In this document: in pieces, positions 46,249 to 57,800 of the stretch
Layout: every line of letters starts with the position of its first letter
Position numbering within the stretch: the first letter of the stretch is position 1
NCBI GenBank assembly: GCA_019321725.1
Contig: CM033110.1
Span: forward strand, 14,253,278-14,317,277
DNA from: Paulownia fortunei
Taxonomy: Eukaryota; Streptophyta; Magnoliopsida; Lamiales; Paulowniaceae
Length of the DNA: 64,000 nt
Direction of reading: 5' to 3'
Made by a program: the position numbers and the translations under genes
Notes under the pieces: model-generated
Told to the model about the DNA's origin: nothing
Seen by the model: only the letters and a program-made list of their open reading frames with translations
Databases searched by the model: none

Positions 46249-48203
46249 ATGGTTGATAAAAAGGATACCAAACAACGGGTTGAGACCCTGGAGGAAGAAT
46301 CCTCCGACAACAATTTGTCATCGAGACCTTGGAAGAGAAGGTCGAAATACTGGAGGCGGAAGTCGCGGACCTCCGCTCTCAATTGAAAGAGAGCCGAAGT
46401 GCTCCTACCGAAACAACGAGGGCAACTAGTTCCGCCGAGGTGCGGCGTGAGGCGAGGCCTCTAGAGTCCTCGAAACAACAGCATGCTATCGAGACCTTGG
46501 AGGAGAAGGTCGAGGGCATGGAAGCGGAGATCACGAATCTCCACTTACAATTGGGCGAAAGCCGGGAAGTGTGCCAAGCACTTGCGGAGGCCCTGAGAGT
46601 GAATAACTCTGCCAACTTGCGGCGTGAAATGGAAGCAATGTCTATTCAAATAGGCTTGCTTCAACGAGCAGTGAGCAACGGACCTATTGTTGCTCCCGAG
46701 CCTGTGGCTAGGCTTCGGATACCAGAACCCGCGACCTACGGTGGTGCACGGGATGCTAAGGAAGTCGAGAACTTCCTGTTTGACATGGAACAATACTTCC
46801 TTGCGGCGAACATCGAAGATGAGGCAAGGAAGGTGACAACAGCTATCATGTATTTGACGGGTGATGCCAAATTATGGTGGCGCACGAAATATGCAGACAT
46901 CCAGGCTCGACGGTTGAGGCTGGATACGTGGGCGCTTCTCCAGGAAGCGATCAGACAACAGTTCTTCCCTGAGAATGTGGAGTATAATGCCCGGAGGGCT
47001 TTGAGGGAACTGCAACACACCGGTTCCATTCGAGACTACGTGAAAACGTTCTCGGCACACATGCTCAACATCCGAGACATGTCGGAGAAAGATAAGCTCT
47101 TCACTTTCTTGGAGGGCTTGAAACCGTTTGCGCGTGCCGAATTGCTACGCCAACGAATCACTGATCTAAGTGCTGCCATGGGAGCGGCAGAACGCCTGAT
47201 GGATTACAATCCCGAACCCCGAAAGGATCGAACCACCACAACTAGTAATACTCAACAAAGATGGGGTGGGACAAAACCCTTTAGGTCCAATTCATACAAA
47301 AATGGGGGAGAGCGGGGAACCTACTCTCCCGGCAGCTCGCAAGGGAGTTCGAACAGAACCAGACCACCAGAAAGTAAGCAAGGTCCTCCTAAGAGCAATG
47401 GGTGCATGCTATGCGACGGACCACACACATTCAAGGATTATCCGAAGAGGCAAGTTTTGAATGCTTTGGCAAGTCTCACGACGTCAGGGACGCCGCCCGG
47501 ACAAATCGAACCACAAAGTTCTACCGATGGTGAGATAGAACCGGAAGAGGACAATGATAACCTTGGTGCCATCTCACAATGGTGCAATACGTTGGCACAT
47601 CAAGTGGCTGCAAAGGCAAAGGTACCACCGAAGGTGGGCAAAACAGCACCGGCTCTTACTACGAGCCTTCCAGAAGAGGAGACCCGACCTCAAATATACA
47701 GGAAGAAAGGATTAATGTATGTAGACGTGAAGATTAGTGGCAAGCCTATTCGTGCCATGGTCGACACGGGTGCTACACACAACTACCTAGCAAGTGCCGA
47801 AGTGGAGAGACTCGGACTTGTGCTAGAGAAAGGAGTCGGTCGGGTGAAAGCTATCAATTCAGCTGCTCAACCAATTGCTGGAGTGGCCAAATCGGTGCTA
47901 ATTAAGGTTGGGCCCTTCGAGGGAAGGACCAATCTCTCAGTGGTCGTGATGGATGATTTTAAACTAATCCTTGGGCTCGAATTCCTTCGTGATACGAAGA
48001 CTGCAATCTTGCCACACGTAGACTCACTAATGATGATGGGGAACAAACCATGCATCATCCCAGCCCTTGCTGGAAAGGTCGGGGAGAAAAACTTATCGCT
48101 ATGCAATTCAAGAGGGGTTGCAAGCGCAAAGAACCATCTTTTCTGTGCACCCTCCGGTTCGACGAAATCGAAGAAGCCTCAGGGCCAATCCCTGAGGTGG
48201 TGA
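46249..48203 (+). CDS. gag-protease of the chromovirus, frame broken near its start
   Basis: The likely start is the ATG at 46249 ([17 protein letters not shown]); a frame change between about 46290 and 46310 moves into the long frame that is open to 48203. The N-terminal region is coiled-coil-like, with two related blocks ([17 protein letters not shown] and [17 protein letters not shown]). Then comes the gag core ([41 protein letters not shown], near codons 135-300 of the long frame), a zinc knuckle C-x2-C-x4-H-x4 where the last Cys is Tyr (TAT at 47439), and an aspartic protease with active site [10 protein letters not shown] and later ILGLEFL. Gag packages RNA and protease processes the polyprotein. 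The RT frame continues in the -1 frame from about 48090. Confidence 0.9.
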
Positions 48204-50608
48204 AGGGACTGTTAAGGGAGTTCGAAGATGTGATGCCTGATGAACTACCCCGAAAACTACCGCCAAAGAGGGCGGTTGATCATGAGATCGAGTTAGTGCC
48301 GGGCACCAAACCTCCTGCCCGAGCACCATATCGGATGTCACATCCCGAACTCGTGGAGCTTAGGAAACAGCTGAAAGAAATGTTGGAATGTGGGATCATT
48401 AAGCCCGCAAAATCGCCGTATGGAGCCCCAGTATTATTTCAGAAGAAGGCCGATGGGTCCCTACGAATGTGTTGTGACTATCGAGCCTTGAACAAAATCA
48501 CGGTCAAGAATAAGTACCCCATACCGCTCGTGGCCGACTGCTTCGACCGACTCAGCCAGGCGAAATATTTTACAAAGATCGATTTGAGGTCGGGCTATTG
48601 GCAAGTCCGAATCAAGGAGGGAGATGAGGCAAAAACAACTGTGGTTACAAGGTATGGGGCGTATGACTTCCTAGTTATGCCTTTTGGTCTAACAAACGCC
48701 CCTGCAACCTTCAGCACCTTGATGAATCAAGTACTACACGGCTTTCTTGACGAATTCGTGGTAGTATATCTTGATGATATTGTGGTGTACAGTAGGACCC
48801 TGGAAGAACATGTAAGGCATCTACGCAAGGTCCTAGAAAGACTCCGTGAGCATGAACTATATGCAAAAGTTTCAAAATGTTCCTTTGCTCAGAAGAGTAC
48901 TCATTTCTTGGGTCACATCGTGGAGCGTGGAAGAATCCGCATGGACCCGAAGAAAGTTCAGGCTATTCAGGAGTGGCAGCCTCCGAATAATGTACATGAG
49001 GTACGGTCCTTCCTCGGCTTGGCAAACTACTATCGTAGATTTGTAAAAGGCTATTCTGAGATAGCCCGACCCCTTACGGACCTAACGAGAAAGATGGAGA
49101 CTTGGAATTGGTCACCCCAATGCCAAGCCGCTTTCGACAATTTGAAGAGAGCAATCATAACATATCCCGTACTGGCCCTTCCTGACTTGTCAAAACCGTT
49201 CGTGGTGGAGACAGATGCCTCCGATATAGCACTAGGAGGAGTCCTAATACAAGACGGGCATCCGGTTGCTTTTGAGAGCAGGAAGTTGAAGGATGTCGAG
49301 AAGCGCTATCCAGCGCACGAGAAAGAATTATTGGCCGTAGTCCACTGTCTCAGACAATGGCGACACTACTTACTGGGTCTTCCCTTTGTGGTCAGAACAG
49401 ATAACACTGCAGTGAGCCATTTCATGACTCAACCAAAACTGACAGGGAAGCAAGCACGTTGGCAAGAGTTATTATCAGAGTTTAGCTTTGTGCTGGAGTA
49501 TCGTGCCGGGTCGAAGAATCAGGTGGCAGATGCCCTGAGCCGAAGGGCGGATTTGATAGACTCAAAGATGGCGGCCGCTCTGTCTTCGAGCAATGTCGCC
49601 ACTTCGGTGAAGGATCAAATACGGGAGTTACTATCAAAAGATCCTACGGCACAGGGTTTGGTAAACCTTGTCGGAGAGGGCAAGGCCCGACAATTCTGGC
49701 TTGATGGCGAACTACTGAGAACCAAGGGAAACCGCCTCTACGTTCCGAAGGGCGGGGATCTTCGAAAGTCACTTATAGCGGAATGTCACGACACTCCGTG
49801 GGCCGGACATCCTGGAGACGAGCGCACTTGTGCCTTGGTGCAGAGAGCTTACTATTGGCCACAAATGCGTGACGATATTGAAACATACGTCCGGACCTGC
49901 CTTGTTTGCCAACAAGACAAAGCAGACCGGCAAAAGAAGGCAGGATTGCTGGAACCGCTGCCTGTTCCACAAAGACCTTGGGAAAGCGTATCTATGGATT
50001 ATATCTCTGGATTGCCTAAAGTGGGAGACTTAGGCACCATTATCGTTGTGATAGATCGCTTTTCAAAGTATGCTACTTTCATCGCAGCTCCTGAGAACAT
50101 TACTGCAGAAGGGACAGCTCATCTCTTCTTCAAGCACATTGTGAAATATTGGGGACTGCCGAGGGATATTGTCAGTGATCGAGATTCTCGATTTACTGGT
50201 GTCTTTTGGACCGAGCTATTTGGGCTTCTCGGATCCAAATTGAATTTGAGCTCAAGCCATCACCCACAATCCGATGGTCAAACGGAACGCTTCAATTCCA
50301 TGTTGGAGGAATATCTTCGACACTTTGTAAGCGGCAATCAGAAGGATTGGGTGAAGCTTTTAGATGTTGCTCAGTTGTGCTTCAATGCTCAGAAAAGCTC
50401 TTCAACAAATAGAAGTGCTTTTGAGATCGTTACTGGGCAACAGCCGCTTCTCCCTCACACTATTGACACCCCATTAAGTGTGAGATCTTCTCCTGCTCGG
50501 GATTTCTCAGAGGAATGGAAGACAAATGTCGAAATCACACGGAGCTATCTTGAGAAAGCTCAAAAGCGGATGAAAAAAATATGCCGATCAACACCGCCGC
50601 TTTGTTGA
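48050..50608 (+). CDS. pol of the chromovirus: reverse transcriptase, RNase H, integrase
   Basis: A long uninterrupted frame, in -1 relation to gag-protease and without its own convincing start (it overlaps the upstream frame by 154 nt). Reverse transcriptase has [35 protein letters not shown] and the catalytic YLDD (48767-48778). RNase H has [31 protein letters not shown] and VRTDN. Integrase has the zinc-binding H-x3-H...C-x2-C (HDTPWAGH ... CLVCQQ), and the D, D, E core residues in MDYISGL, SDRDSRF and QTERFN. All visible catalytic residues are intact. The frame runs off at 50608 after a slip in an A-run near 50571-50578. Confidence 0.93.
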   Translation: MHHPSPCWKGRGEKLIAMQFKRGCKRKEPSFLCTLRFDEIEEASGPIPEVVKGLLREFEDVMPDELPRKLPPKRAVDHEIELVPGTKPPARAPYRMSHPELVELRKQLKEMLECGIIKPAKSPYGAPVLFQKKADGSLRMCCDYRALNKITVKNKYPIPLVADCFDRLSQAKYFTKIDLRSGYWQVRIKEGDEAKTTVVTRYGAYDFLVMPFGLTNAPATFSTLMNQVLHGFLDEFVVVYLDDIVVYSRTLEEHVRHLRKVLERLREHELYAKVSKCSFAQKSTHFLGHIVERGRIRMDPKKVQAIQEWQPPNNVHEVRSFLGLANYYRRFVKGYSEIARPLTDLTRKMETWNWSPQCQAAFDNLKRAIITYPVLALPDLSKPFVVETDASDIALGGVLIQDGHPVAFESRKLKDVEKRYPAHEKELLAVVHCLRQWRHYLLGLPFVVRTDNTAVSHFMTQPKLTGKQARWQELLSEFSFVLEYRAGSKNQVADALSRRADLIDSKMAAALSSSNVATSVKDQIRELLSKDPTAQGLVNLVGEGKARQFWLDGELLRTKGNRLYVPKGGDLRKSLIAECHDTPWAGHPGDERTCALVQRAYYWPQMRDDIETYVRTCLVCQQDKADRQKKAGLLEPLPVPQRPWESVSMDYISGLPKVGDLGTIIVVIDRFSKYATFIAAPENITAEGTAHLFFKHIVKYWGLPRDIVSDRDSRFTGVFWTELFGLLGSKLNLSSSHHPQSDGQTERFNSMLEEYLRHFVSGNQKDWVKLLDVAQLCFNAQKSSSTNRSAFEIVTGQQPLLPHTIDTPLSVRSSPARDFSEEWKTNVEITRSYLEKAQKRMKKICRSTPPLC

Positions 50609-51073
50609 GTTCCAAGTGGAGAGATGGTTATGGTAAAGGTCCCAGACCCTCGACTGTCGAAATCATCAAGGGGAGAGATCCTCGTTTGATGTCTAAATAT
50701 ATCGGACCATTACCTATCTTGAAGCGCATTGGGAAGGTAGCCTATAAAGTAGAGTTGCCTCCCTGGTGGAAGATTCACAATGTCCTTCACGTGAGCCAAC
50801 TTAAACGATATCATGAAGACAAGGAGGACATTTCCCGCAATCAACCAGAACGCCCACAACTGGAATTGCGAAGGATTGAAAAACGGGTGGCTGAAGCTAT
50901 CCTTAATCACCGAGTTACAGGTACAACAAGAAGAACCCACACGGAGTACTTGGTGAAATGGCGAGGATGCAGCAGCGAGGAGAACACTTGAGAGCGGGTG
51001 ACGAACTTAAGGGCATTTCAACATCTGATTGACGCGTATCAGGCTTCAATGGCGCCGGGGACGTCACCAACTC
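50579..51073 (+). pseudogene. Integrase C-terminus and chromodomain, broken by frameshifts and a stop
   Basis: Between 50575 and 50675 the coding line moves through all three frames (slip in the A-run near 50571, missing base near 50617, another change near 50668). From about 50670 it is open again (MSKYIGPLPILKRIGKVAYK, PPWWKIHNVLHVSQLKRY). The chromodomain follows (VAEAILNHRV, EYLVKWRGCSSEENT) and is cut by TGA at 50989-50991 where the family has Trp in NTWE; the frame goes on ERVTNLRAFQHLIDAYQ. Chromodomains steer integration toward certain histone marks; this copy cannot make a complete one. Confidence 0.85.
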
Positions 51074-51087
51074 AAGCGGGGGAGAAC
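51074..51087 (+). promoter_or_regulatory. Polypurine tract of the chromovirus
   Basis: AAGCGGGGGAGAAC directly before the 3' LTR. Confidence 0.85.
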
Positions 51088-51638
51088 TGTCAAGGGATGC
51101 CCCCTACTAGGTACGGGCCCCTTACTTAGCCCGGGTTCCCTTGACGGACTACTTGATCTCGGGCCGACCCGACGGGCTGTCGACACCAACCTTCATCAAT
51201 GGACGCTGAACTTCACCGCACATTAGTTAGAGTCTATAGATGTAGGTCTGTTCTTGTATTTCTGTTGTAAATACTTTGTACCAGCAGTTAGTCGCGTTTC
51301 TTAGGTTTCTAATGTACACTGCTGTCACAAGCATTTTTCTTTTTAAGCCTATTATAGGGGGTATAGAGTTTTGAAAGAAGTTGCTAGTCATCGTATTGGA
51401 GCTGACCCCCTGCTCCAAGCTTTGTTGTAATCGTGTAATAGTATAATTTGCATTTCATCAATGAAAATGAGTTTTTCCAATTTTATCGTGCCTTGAAAAC
51501 ACCTACGGGTGTGAATTTGTCGCAATTTTAGTCCGCTGTGCAATCGATTGTGGTTTTTGGCGGAAGTAGTCGTGACTGGCAGACTACTAGCCACACGGTG
51601 CCCCTTTCATTATACAAACAAGAAGGCGCCCCGTGACA
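51088..51638 (+). repeat. 3' LTR of the chromovirus, 551 bp
   Basis: Nearly identical to 45665-46201. It points toward the WD40 gene and any LTR promoter activity here would read into that gene. Confidence 0.95.
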
Positions 51639-51643
51639 TGAGG
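51639..51643. repeat. Right 5-bp target-site duplication of the chromovirus
   Basis: TGAGG, identical to 45660-45664. Confidence 0.9.
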
Positions 51644-51821
51644 CTGACCTGGATAATCCAATATCTGTTAGGAACTAATCCGACCCAATTTTATGCCCCA
51701 TAACCCAATAACCCGATATCCGTTTCGAAAGCCCGTGATATATCTAATCACTGGAGCTCCGAGAAAACCACTTTTTTCCCTCCTCGCTGTTTCTGAGTTT
51801 GAGAACCTGGAAGGAACGTCA
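51644..51821 (+). promoter_or_regulatory. Remaining proximal promoter and leader of the WD40 gene
   Basis: Only about 180 bp separate the 3' LTR from the start codon. The part from about 51740 is CT-rich (CCACTTTTTTCCCTCC), as in many plant 5' leaders. No TATA box is obvious. The more distal promoter now lies left of the retrotransposon, about 6 kb away. Confidence 0.5.
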
Positions 51822-54800
51822 ATGGCGGGTAATGTAAACAGGCATATAATTGAAATTGCTTTTCATTTGTTGTTATGTTTATTGTGCTTTTTCAATTAGG
51901 TTTTCTTACTCTGCAGCTGTTTTTTTTTTTTTTTTAATTTGTATATTGCAATTTGAAGCTTAAATGCAGAACTAACTTGGATAATTTCTTTTCTGTTTTT
52001 GTTTTCCCCCGGAGAAGGAGGTCAATCGGAGAGAGAAGACAAAGTTTCATTGGAACTCACCGAAGAAATCCTTCAGAGCATGGAAGTTGGAATGGCCTTC
52101 CGCGATTACGTATGTGTTTTTGTTATTCTCTTCTTAACTTGGCGCCACTATTACGTTACTTCTTTGGAAAAAAGTAACCTGTTCTTAATTGACCTTTTCT
52201 TTTTCGTTAATTGTCAGCTCTGGTTGATTCAATATACATTTTCGGTTATCTGATGATGTCCCATAGTTTCTGTTCGCAAACCTAAAAAACTTTTGATTCA
52301 AACGAAATTATAAGTAAGTAGCATTCTGAGGGCTGAAATTGCAGTAGTAAAGTTAAATTTTGGCATGTTCTGTTAAGTTTTTGGCATCATCATTTACAGT
52401 ATGTTTGGTCCATGGATTTTAGTGAGGAAAATACTAAAAGGAAAATATTTTTCTTGCTTCAAACGATAGTACTTTGTACTTTATTTTTTTGAAACTTTTT
52501 CTTATCCTTTCCCTCTTCCTCACCAATATTCATGGTGCAATCGTATTATTAGTTTTTGCAACACCCCCCCCCCCCTTCCCCCTGCCCCCACCCCACCAAA
52601 AAAAAAAAAAACAGAAAAAATCTGTAGTAAGTTCCCAAATTCTTAGAACTGATAAAATATTTTCTGTGTAAAGTGAGGAGGAAGCAAATTACTGGTTATA
52701 AGGAACTTGTAATATAATTATTAGTTGGAGAAATTCGCATATGTGATGGTCAATAATTGAAACTGCAGTAAGGACAAAGCTGGTGTGGAACAACATAGAT
52801 GAGTGGCGGCTGCCTGGCAGGCTATTGATGTTGGGACACTGTAATAAACAAGTTCTGATAAATACTAATATGATTAGGGTAGTTGTTAAAATATTTAGCC
52901 GTATAATGGACACTCTTTAAGTTGGTAATCTCTCTCTCTCTCATTATTGATACTTTCCAGGAAAATTCTTTATTATCTTAATTAGAAGAAAAATTCAAAT
53001 GACTATATTTATTAGAACCCGACGTTTGTTCATGTCTACTTTTGCAATTATTATTTGTACTCACCATATAGCTTTGTCATAGAGTATGCCTTTCTTGCCC
53101 TATTTATTTGGCTGCAGATTGAAGACATATTTATTTTAAATAAGTTTGGCTGAAAGGAATCTTATCTTAATAGAAATTCGTCACAAACCTTTTCGCATGA
53201 AGATGTCTTTAAGTCCAATCTCCTAGACCTGAACCTTCATAAGTGTTGAGTTACATGTATCTTGTTATTGGGTTTCATGTCAAAGGATCAAATACTATAA
53301 GGTCATCTTCTTTGCATTCTTTATCTTATAACAAAATATAGAAGTTGGTCTGTAGATGGTAGACTGGATGACGTTTATGTTGCTACATGCTAATGTATTA
53401 TTTCCCTTCTGCAGAATGGTAGAATTAGTTCGATGGATTTTCATAAGACATCAAGTTATTTGGTAACTGCTAGTGATGATGAATCCATTCGCCTTTATGA
53501 TGTTGCTAGTGCAACGTAAGGATCTTGTTTTTTCCTTTCATTTAAAGTTCAAGTTTTCTTGGTGAATTTACTTTTTTACATTACACAAGAGGGATTTTAC
53601 TTTTCTGAGATATCAAGAAAGTAGTCTAGTAAGTTGATTAGAATTCACCAGGATGAGAGGTTTACAGAAAGCAAAATTGAAGAAAGGGAAACGTAATTTG
53701 CTTTGTGACAGTGGTCTTCAAGTAGTAAATTGTTTCAATCTTTTGACATTTTTTTGTACCAAATTTGTTTTTATTGAGATTTCGAATGTGAATTTTCTAT
53801 TTTTTTAGCATTACAAACTTTTGGCAGTGTATATCTCTAGAATAGAAAATATAGTTGTTGATGCATTGGCATTACGGCATGGCCTTTGTGTATTCTGGTG
53901 CCCGATTAGAATATCTGCTTGAAGGATACTGACTTATTGAGCTGAATTTGGCTCTTATTGGTTTGCAATAAGCAATGATGATCTGGAAGTGCCCATGAGC
54001 CACACAATATGTCTACCCAGAAGTGTAGTCTGAAAAAATGCCACATTTCCCATATCAGTCCATATAATCCCTTTCTTTTCTATTGGAACTAGTGAAGCTT
54101 GCAACTGTCATTTTTTCAAAAAATAAAAGAGAGTTTGCCTGATATCCAACAGTGTGTTAGAATTTAAGTTTACACTTCAGTGAGGCCTTCTCTCTGGCTC
54201 TCTCTATGAGTGAAGGTGAAGTTCGAAACTTTGATACTCAAGTTTGGTTCTGTACCATCTGCTCCTGCTGAAGCATTATTTATGTTTTTCAATTGCAATG
54301 GAAATTATGAATTTCACTTTTATTTCTCTTAAATCATATCTTTTTCATTGAGTTGAAGTGGCAAAAATTACCAACTGTGGCGCCATTTATAATTGTTATA
54401 TGCCCAAGGGACACCAAGACACAAATGTGTCTCTGGGCTTAGGGGCGAGGTGCGCCTCTTATTGAAGTAGGGTGCAAATGCACACACTTTTAAATGTATA
54501 TGAACAATGTCAAAAATTTCAACCAATTCAAGACATAAACAACAAATTTGAATATAGCAAAGATAATTTAGTTTGCATAACAAATTTAACATATTAAAGC
54601 AAATTTCAGCACATTTGAAAAAGAGCACAAAATTAACGTAAAGATAAAATTCTAATTTCTACAGCTTCAGAAAATAAATGGCGAACAAACTAATAATAAA
54701 TGCAGAAAGGCCTAAAGCGACGAAGTAAAGAAGCTACTCCTCACTTCAGCAAGCGAAGGAAACATAAATGCAAAAAACAAACATTCTTAAATCAGGGTTG

Positions 54801-57800
54801 AGAAATTTTTATTTGGGTGGGATTTTCTAGAAAGAGCAGTAACTCTTAACATCCACATCGACAAAGTCGTCTTATTCAGTTTCAATATCATACTAATTGT
54901 CATCTTTACTGTCATCTCCATAGATATCTTGTTTATTGCATTCTTAATCTTCCTCTTCATCCATAGGAGGGCTTGCAGTAGATGTAGCAGTTGCACTTGA
55001 TTATCATGAAGTGGATATCAATCTCGATATAAAACCATAGTCCTTTCAACTATGGAAGCTCTTGCAATGTTAGCCCAAGTTAAATTGTCACCATCAAACA
55101 CAAGATCATCTGCTTCTTCTGACTTCATTCTCGCAACAAAAATTTGTTATTCTCTTCTATCTCATCTATGATAGGATCAATGATGTCATGATGTCGTGTT
55201 GACACCTGATATCTCTATTATACTCTATATAAACCAAACTTATTAAAAAAATGCTATTTCTTATTAAGTTTATAGCTTCATCATCTATAAACTGATAATC
55301 CAGTTAAATTCAACTAATGGAAGTTTTATGCAGTGTCCAGCCTTCTAATGGTCATTGGTTCACAAGCAAGCATTATAGAACAAAGTTTTTTTTTTTTTTA
55401 ACTCTCACTGGATATTTTCCATTGTATGTAAGCTTCAGATATGCTGCTAATTACATATATCTGGCATCAGCTTATAGTTGTGTCTAGTTGCATGATATGC
55501 TAAGAGAGTTTGCTTGTTGTATTCAGATGTCTGAAGACAATCAACAGTAAAAAATATGGGGTTGACCTAGTTAGCTTTACCTCTCATCCTACAACTGTTA
55601 TCTACTCCTCGAAGAATGGCTGGGATGGTATGCATATCAAATTATTGTGCCCGCCTACATTTCAAAGTAACATGTGCAACCACTAAGCATTTTCTTAATG
55701 ACAACAGAATCACTGCGGCTTCTCTCATTGCATGATAACAAATACTTGAGGTACTTCAAGGGTCATCATGACAGGCATGGATTCTGAACCTTTAAGCATT
55801 TTTCTTCTTCTGGAATTTGAAAAATACTATTTATACGGTACAATGGGACGTTCTAATATTGGATTTACAGGGTTGTTTCCCTTAGCCTCTGCTCTAGAAA
55901 AGATTGTTTTATATCTGGATCTCTTGATCGAACGGTTTTGCTTTGGGACCAAAGAGCAGAGAAATGTCAGGTGGAGGCCATGCCATGCAATTCTTAATTA
56001 GTTCAATTATTTTTCTTTGATCTCTGTTAACAGTGATTCCCTGGAATTAGGGTCTTCTACGTGTTCAAGGGAGACCAGCTGCAGCTTATGATGATCAGGG
56101 ACTTGTTTTTGCCATCGCTTTTGGAGGATACATAAGAATGTTTGATGCTCGCAAATATGAAAAGGTCAGAATATAGAATATGAATACACTAGAGGAAAAT
56201 GTCAATCAATTGCAATTTTCGCAGACACTGATTTATTAACTGTTTAAAGGGCCCTTTTGACATATTTTCTCTCGGGGGAGATATTTCGGAAGCTAATGTT
56301 GTGAAGTTCAGTAATGATGGAAGACTTATGCTTCTGACAACGTCAAATGGGCATATTCACGTGCTTGATTCCTTCCGTGGCACCCTCGTGAGTTGTTCTC
56401 AATTTTTTTAAAGAATCTCAGGCATAATTTGGTAGCTTCCATTGGATGAGAGTAGCCTTCTAATTGTGCTTGTCTTTTGCTCTAGTTATCGACATATAAT
56501 GTCAAGCCAGTTTCAAGCAATTCTACTTTGGAGGCGTCTTTCAGCCCTGAGGGAATGTTTGTCATATCAGGTTCCTGTATCTTACAGAAGAAACTTACCA
56601 TTAGTCTTGACTTGATTATATTGGATTTCTAGAATTGCTTTCTCTTGCTGTATCTATGATATAACAATGTCTTTGTAAAATTTTTGCCTGCGTTACACAT
56701 TGGTCATCATTTATTACTTGAGAAGGCAGTTGCCAGGTTTTTGACGATAAAACATATAGCACGTGACTGATTTGAGTCAACATCAAGTTTTGGCAGGAAT
56801 ACAATTGAGTAGTTGACTTGATATTTTTTGTCAATTGATATTGTGTGATTATTTTGCAGATTAAATCACTTTTAGGGAAGAGCAAGGTTATTTAGACAAG
56901 TGCTTCTTTATTTCTGCTTTTTTTCCTGCTTGGTGCATAAGTTAGTGATGCGTTTTGTGTGAAATCGTAATGACTGGCAGCTCTAGATTAATTTTTCACT
57001 ATTGTAAGTATTGTTAAGTGTAGTAACAGAGAGAAAATATTTAATGCAACCTGAAAATATACTTTAATTTGCATGCGGTTTTTTCTTTCTTTGTTTTGGA
57101 AAATAATTTGAGCTAGACAATTCATACCTCTGTGCATGTATAAATGCTTGAGATTTGTCTGGTAACATTCTACAATAACCATAAGAATAAAGAATTCAAG
57201 ATTTACCTGTAATGGGCAACGGATTCTATATGTTATTCCTACTGGAATCCAATCAACATAGCTTATGAATTACTGAGTATCGTGCTCTGAAAAGAAGTGG
57301 CACAGAAAATCTCAGATAGCATTTTGTTTTGCTAAATTGAATTGTCTTGTGCGATTTGACAATACAAGGTTGTCCTTGTATTATCAGTTATTGTTTAGCA
57401 GACATATGACATTGTTATTATCCCTTATGATCCTTGTGAATTTCACCAGAGGCGCATGAAAAATTAGTTAATAGAGCTAATATATCCAGGTTCCTGAAAG
57501 AGCACTGACATTTTATGCTTTATGCTACGTGGCAGGTTCTGGGGATGGTAGTGTTTATGCTTGGAGTGTTCGGAGTGGCAAAGAAGTATGATAAACTGCT
57601 CTTTACTTTAATTGTAGAGTGTTTATTGTAACAGCATTCTTGATTCTTGTGCTAGTATCTTTTGAGGGTTGTGAAAGATTTTTATTACATGACATGGTTA
57701 TACATTTTTAAGTGGAATTCTTAACATCCAAAGATTCATAACCTGCCCAAATAGAGCAGGAAAAGGTGGAAGTCTTTTGGAGATTGAGCTGCAACAATCG

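Larger units (their letters stand above)
45665..51638 (+). mobile_element. Chromodomain Ty3/gypsy retrotransposon (chromovirus), 5974 bp, young
   Basis: Complete ends: LTRs 45665-46201 and 51088-51638, perfect 5-bp duplication TGAGG, initiator-Met primer site, gag-protease, reverse transcriptase, RNase H, integrase and a terminal chromodomain, then a polypurine tract. The LTRs differ by five substitutions (all transitions), a 1-bp indel and a 13-bp indel, about 0.9 percent substitutions, so insertion is recent. Coding continuity is broken by a frameshift in the gag N-terminus, one between protease and RT, a cluster near 50575-50675 and a stop in the chromodomain. It ends 183 bp before the start codon of the WD40 gene, in the same orientation. 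Confidence 0.96.

Noticed and set aside
46196..46429. 77-codon frame at the start of the chromovirus interior
   Set aside because: Overlaps the primer site and runs in a third frame; the gag start at 46249 and its frame change explain the region.
55768..56001. 77-codon frame across an exon of the WD40 gene
   Set aside because: It is another frame over intron 5 and exon 6; the spliced frame with S2L similarity is the real one.
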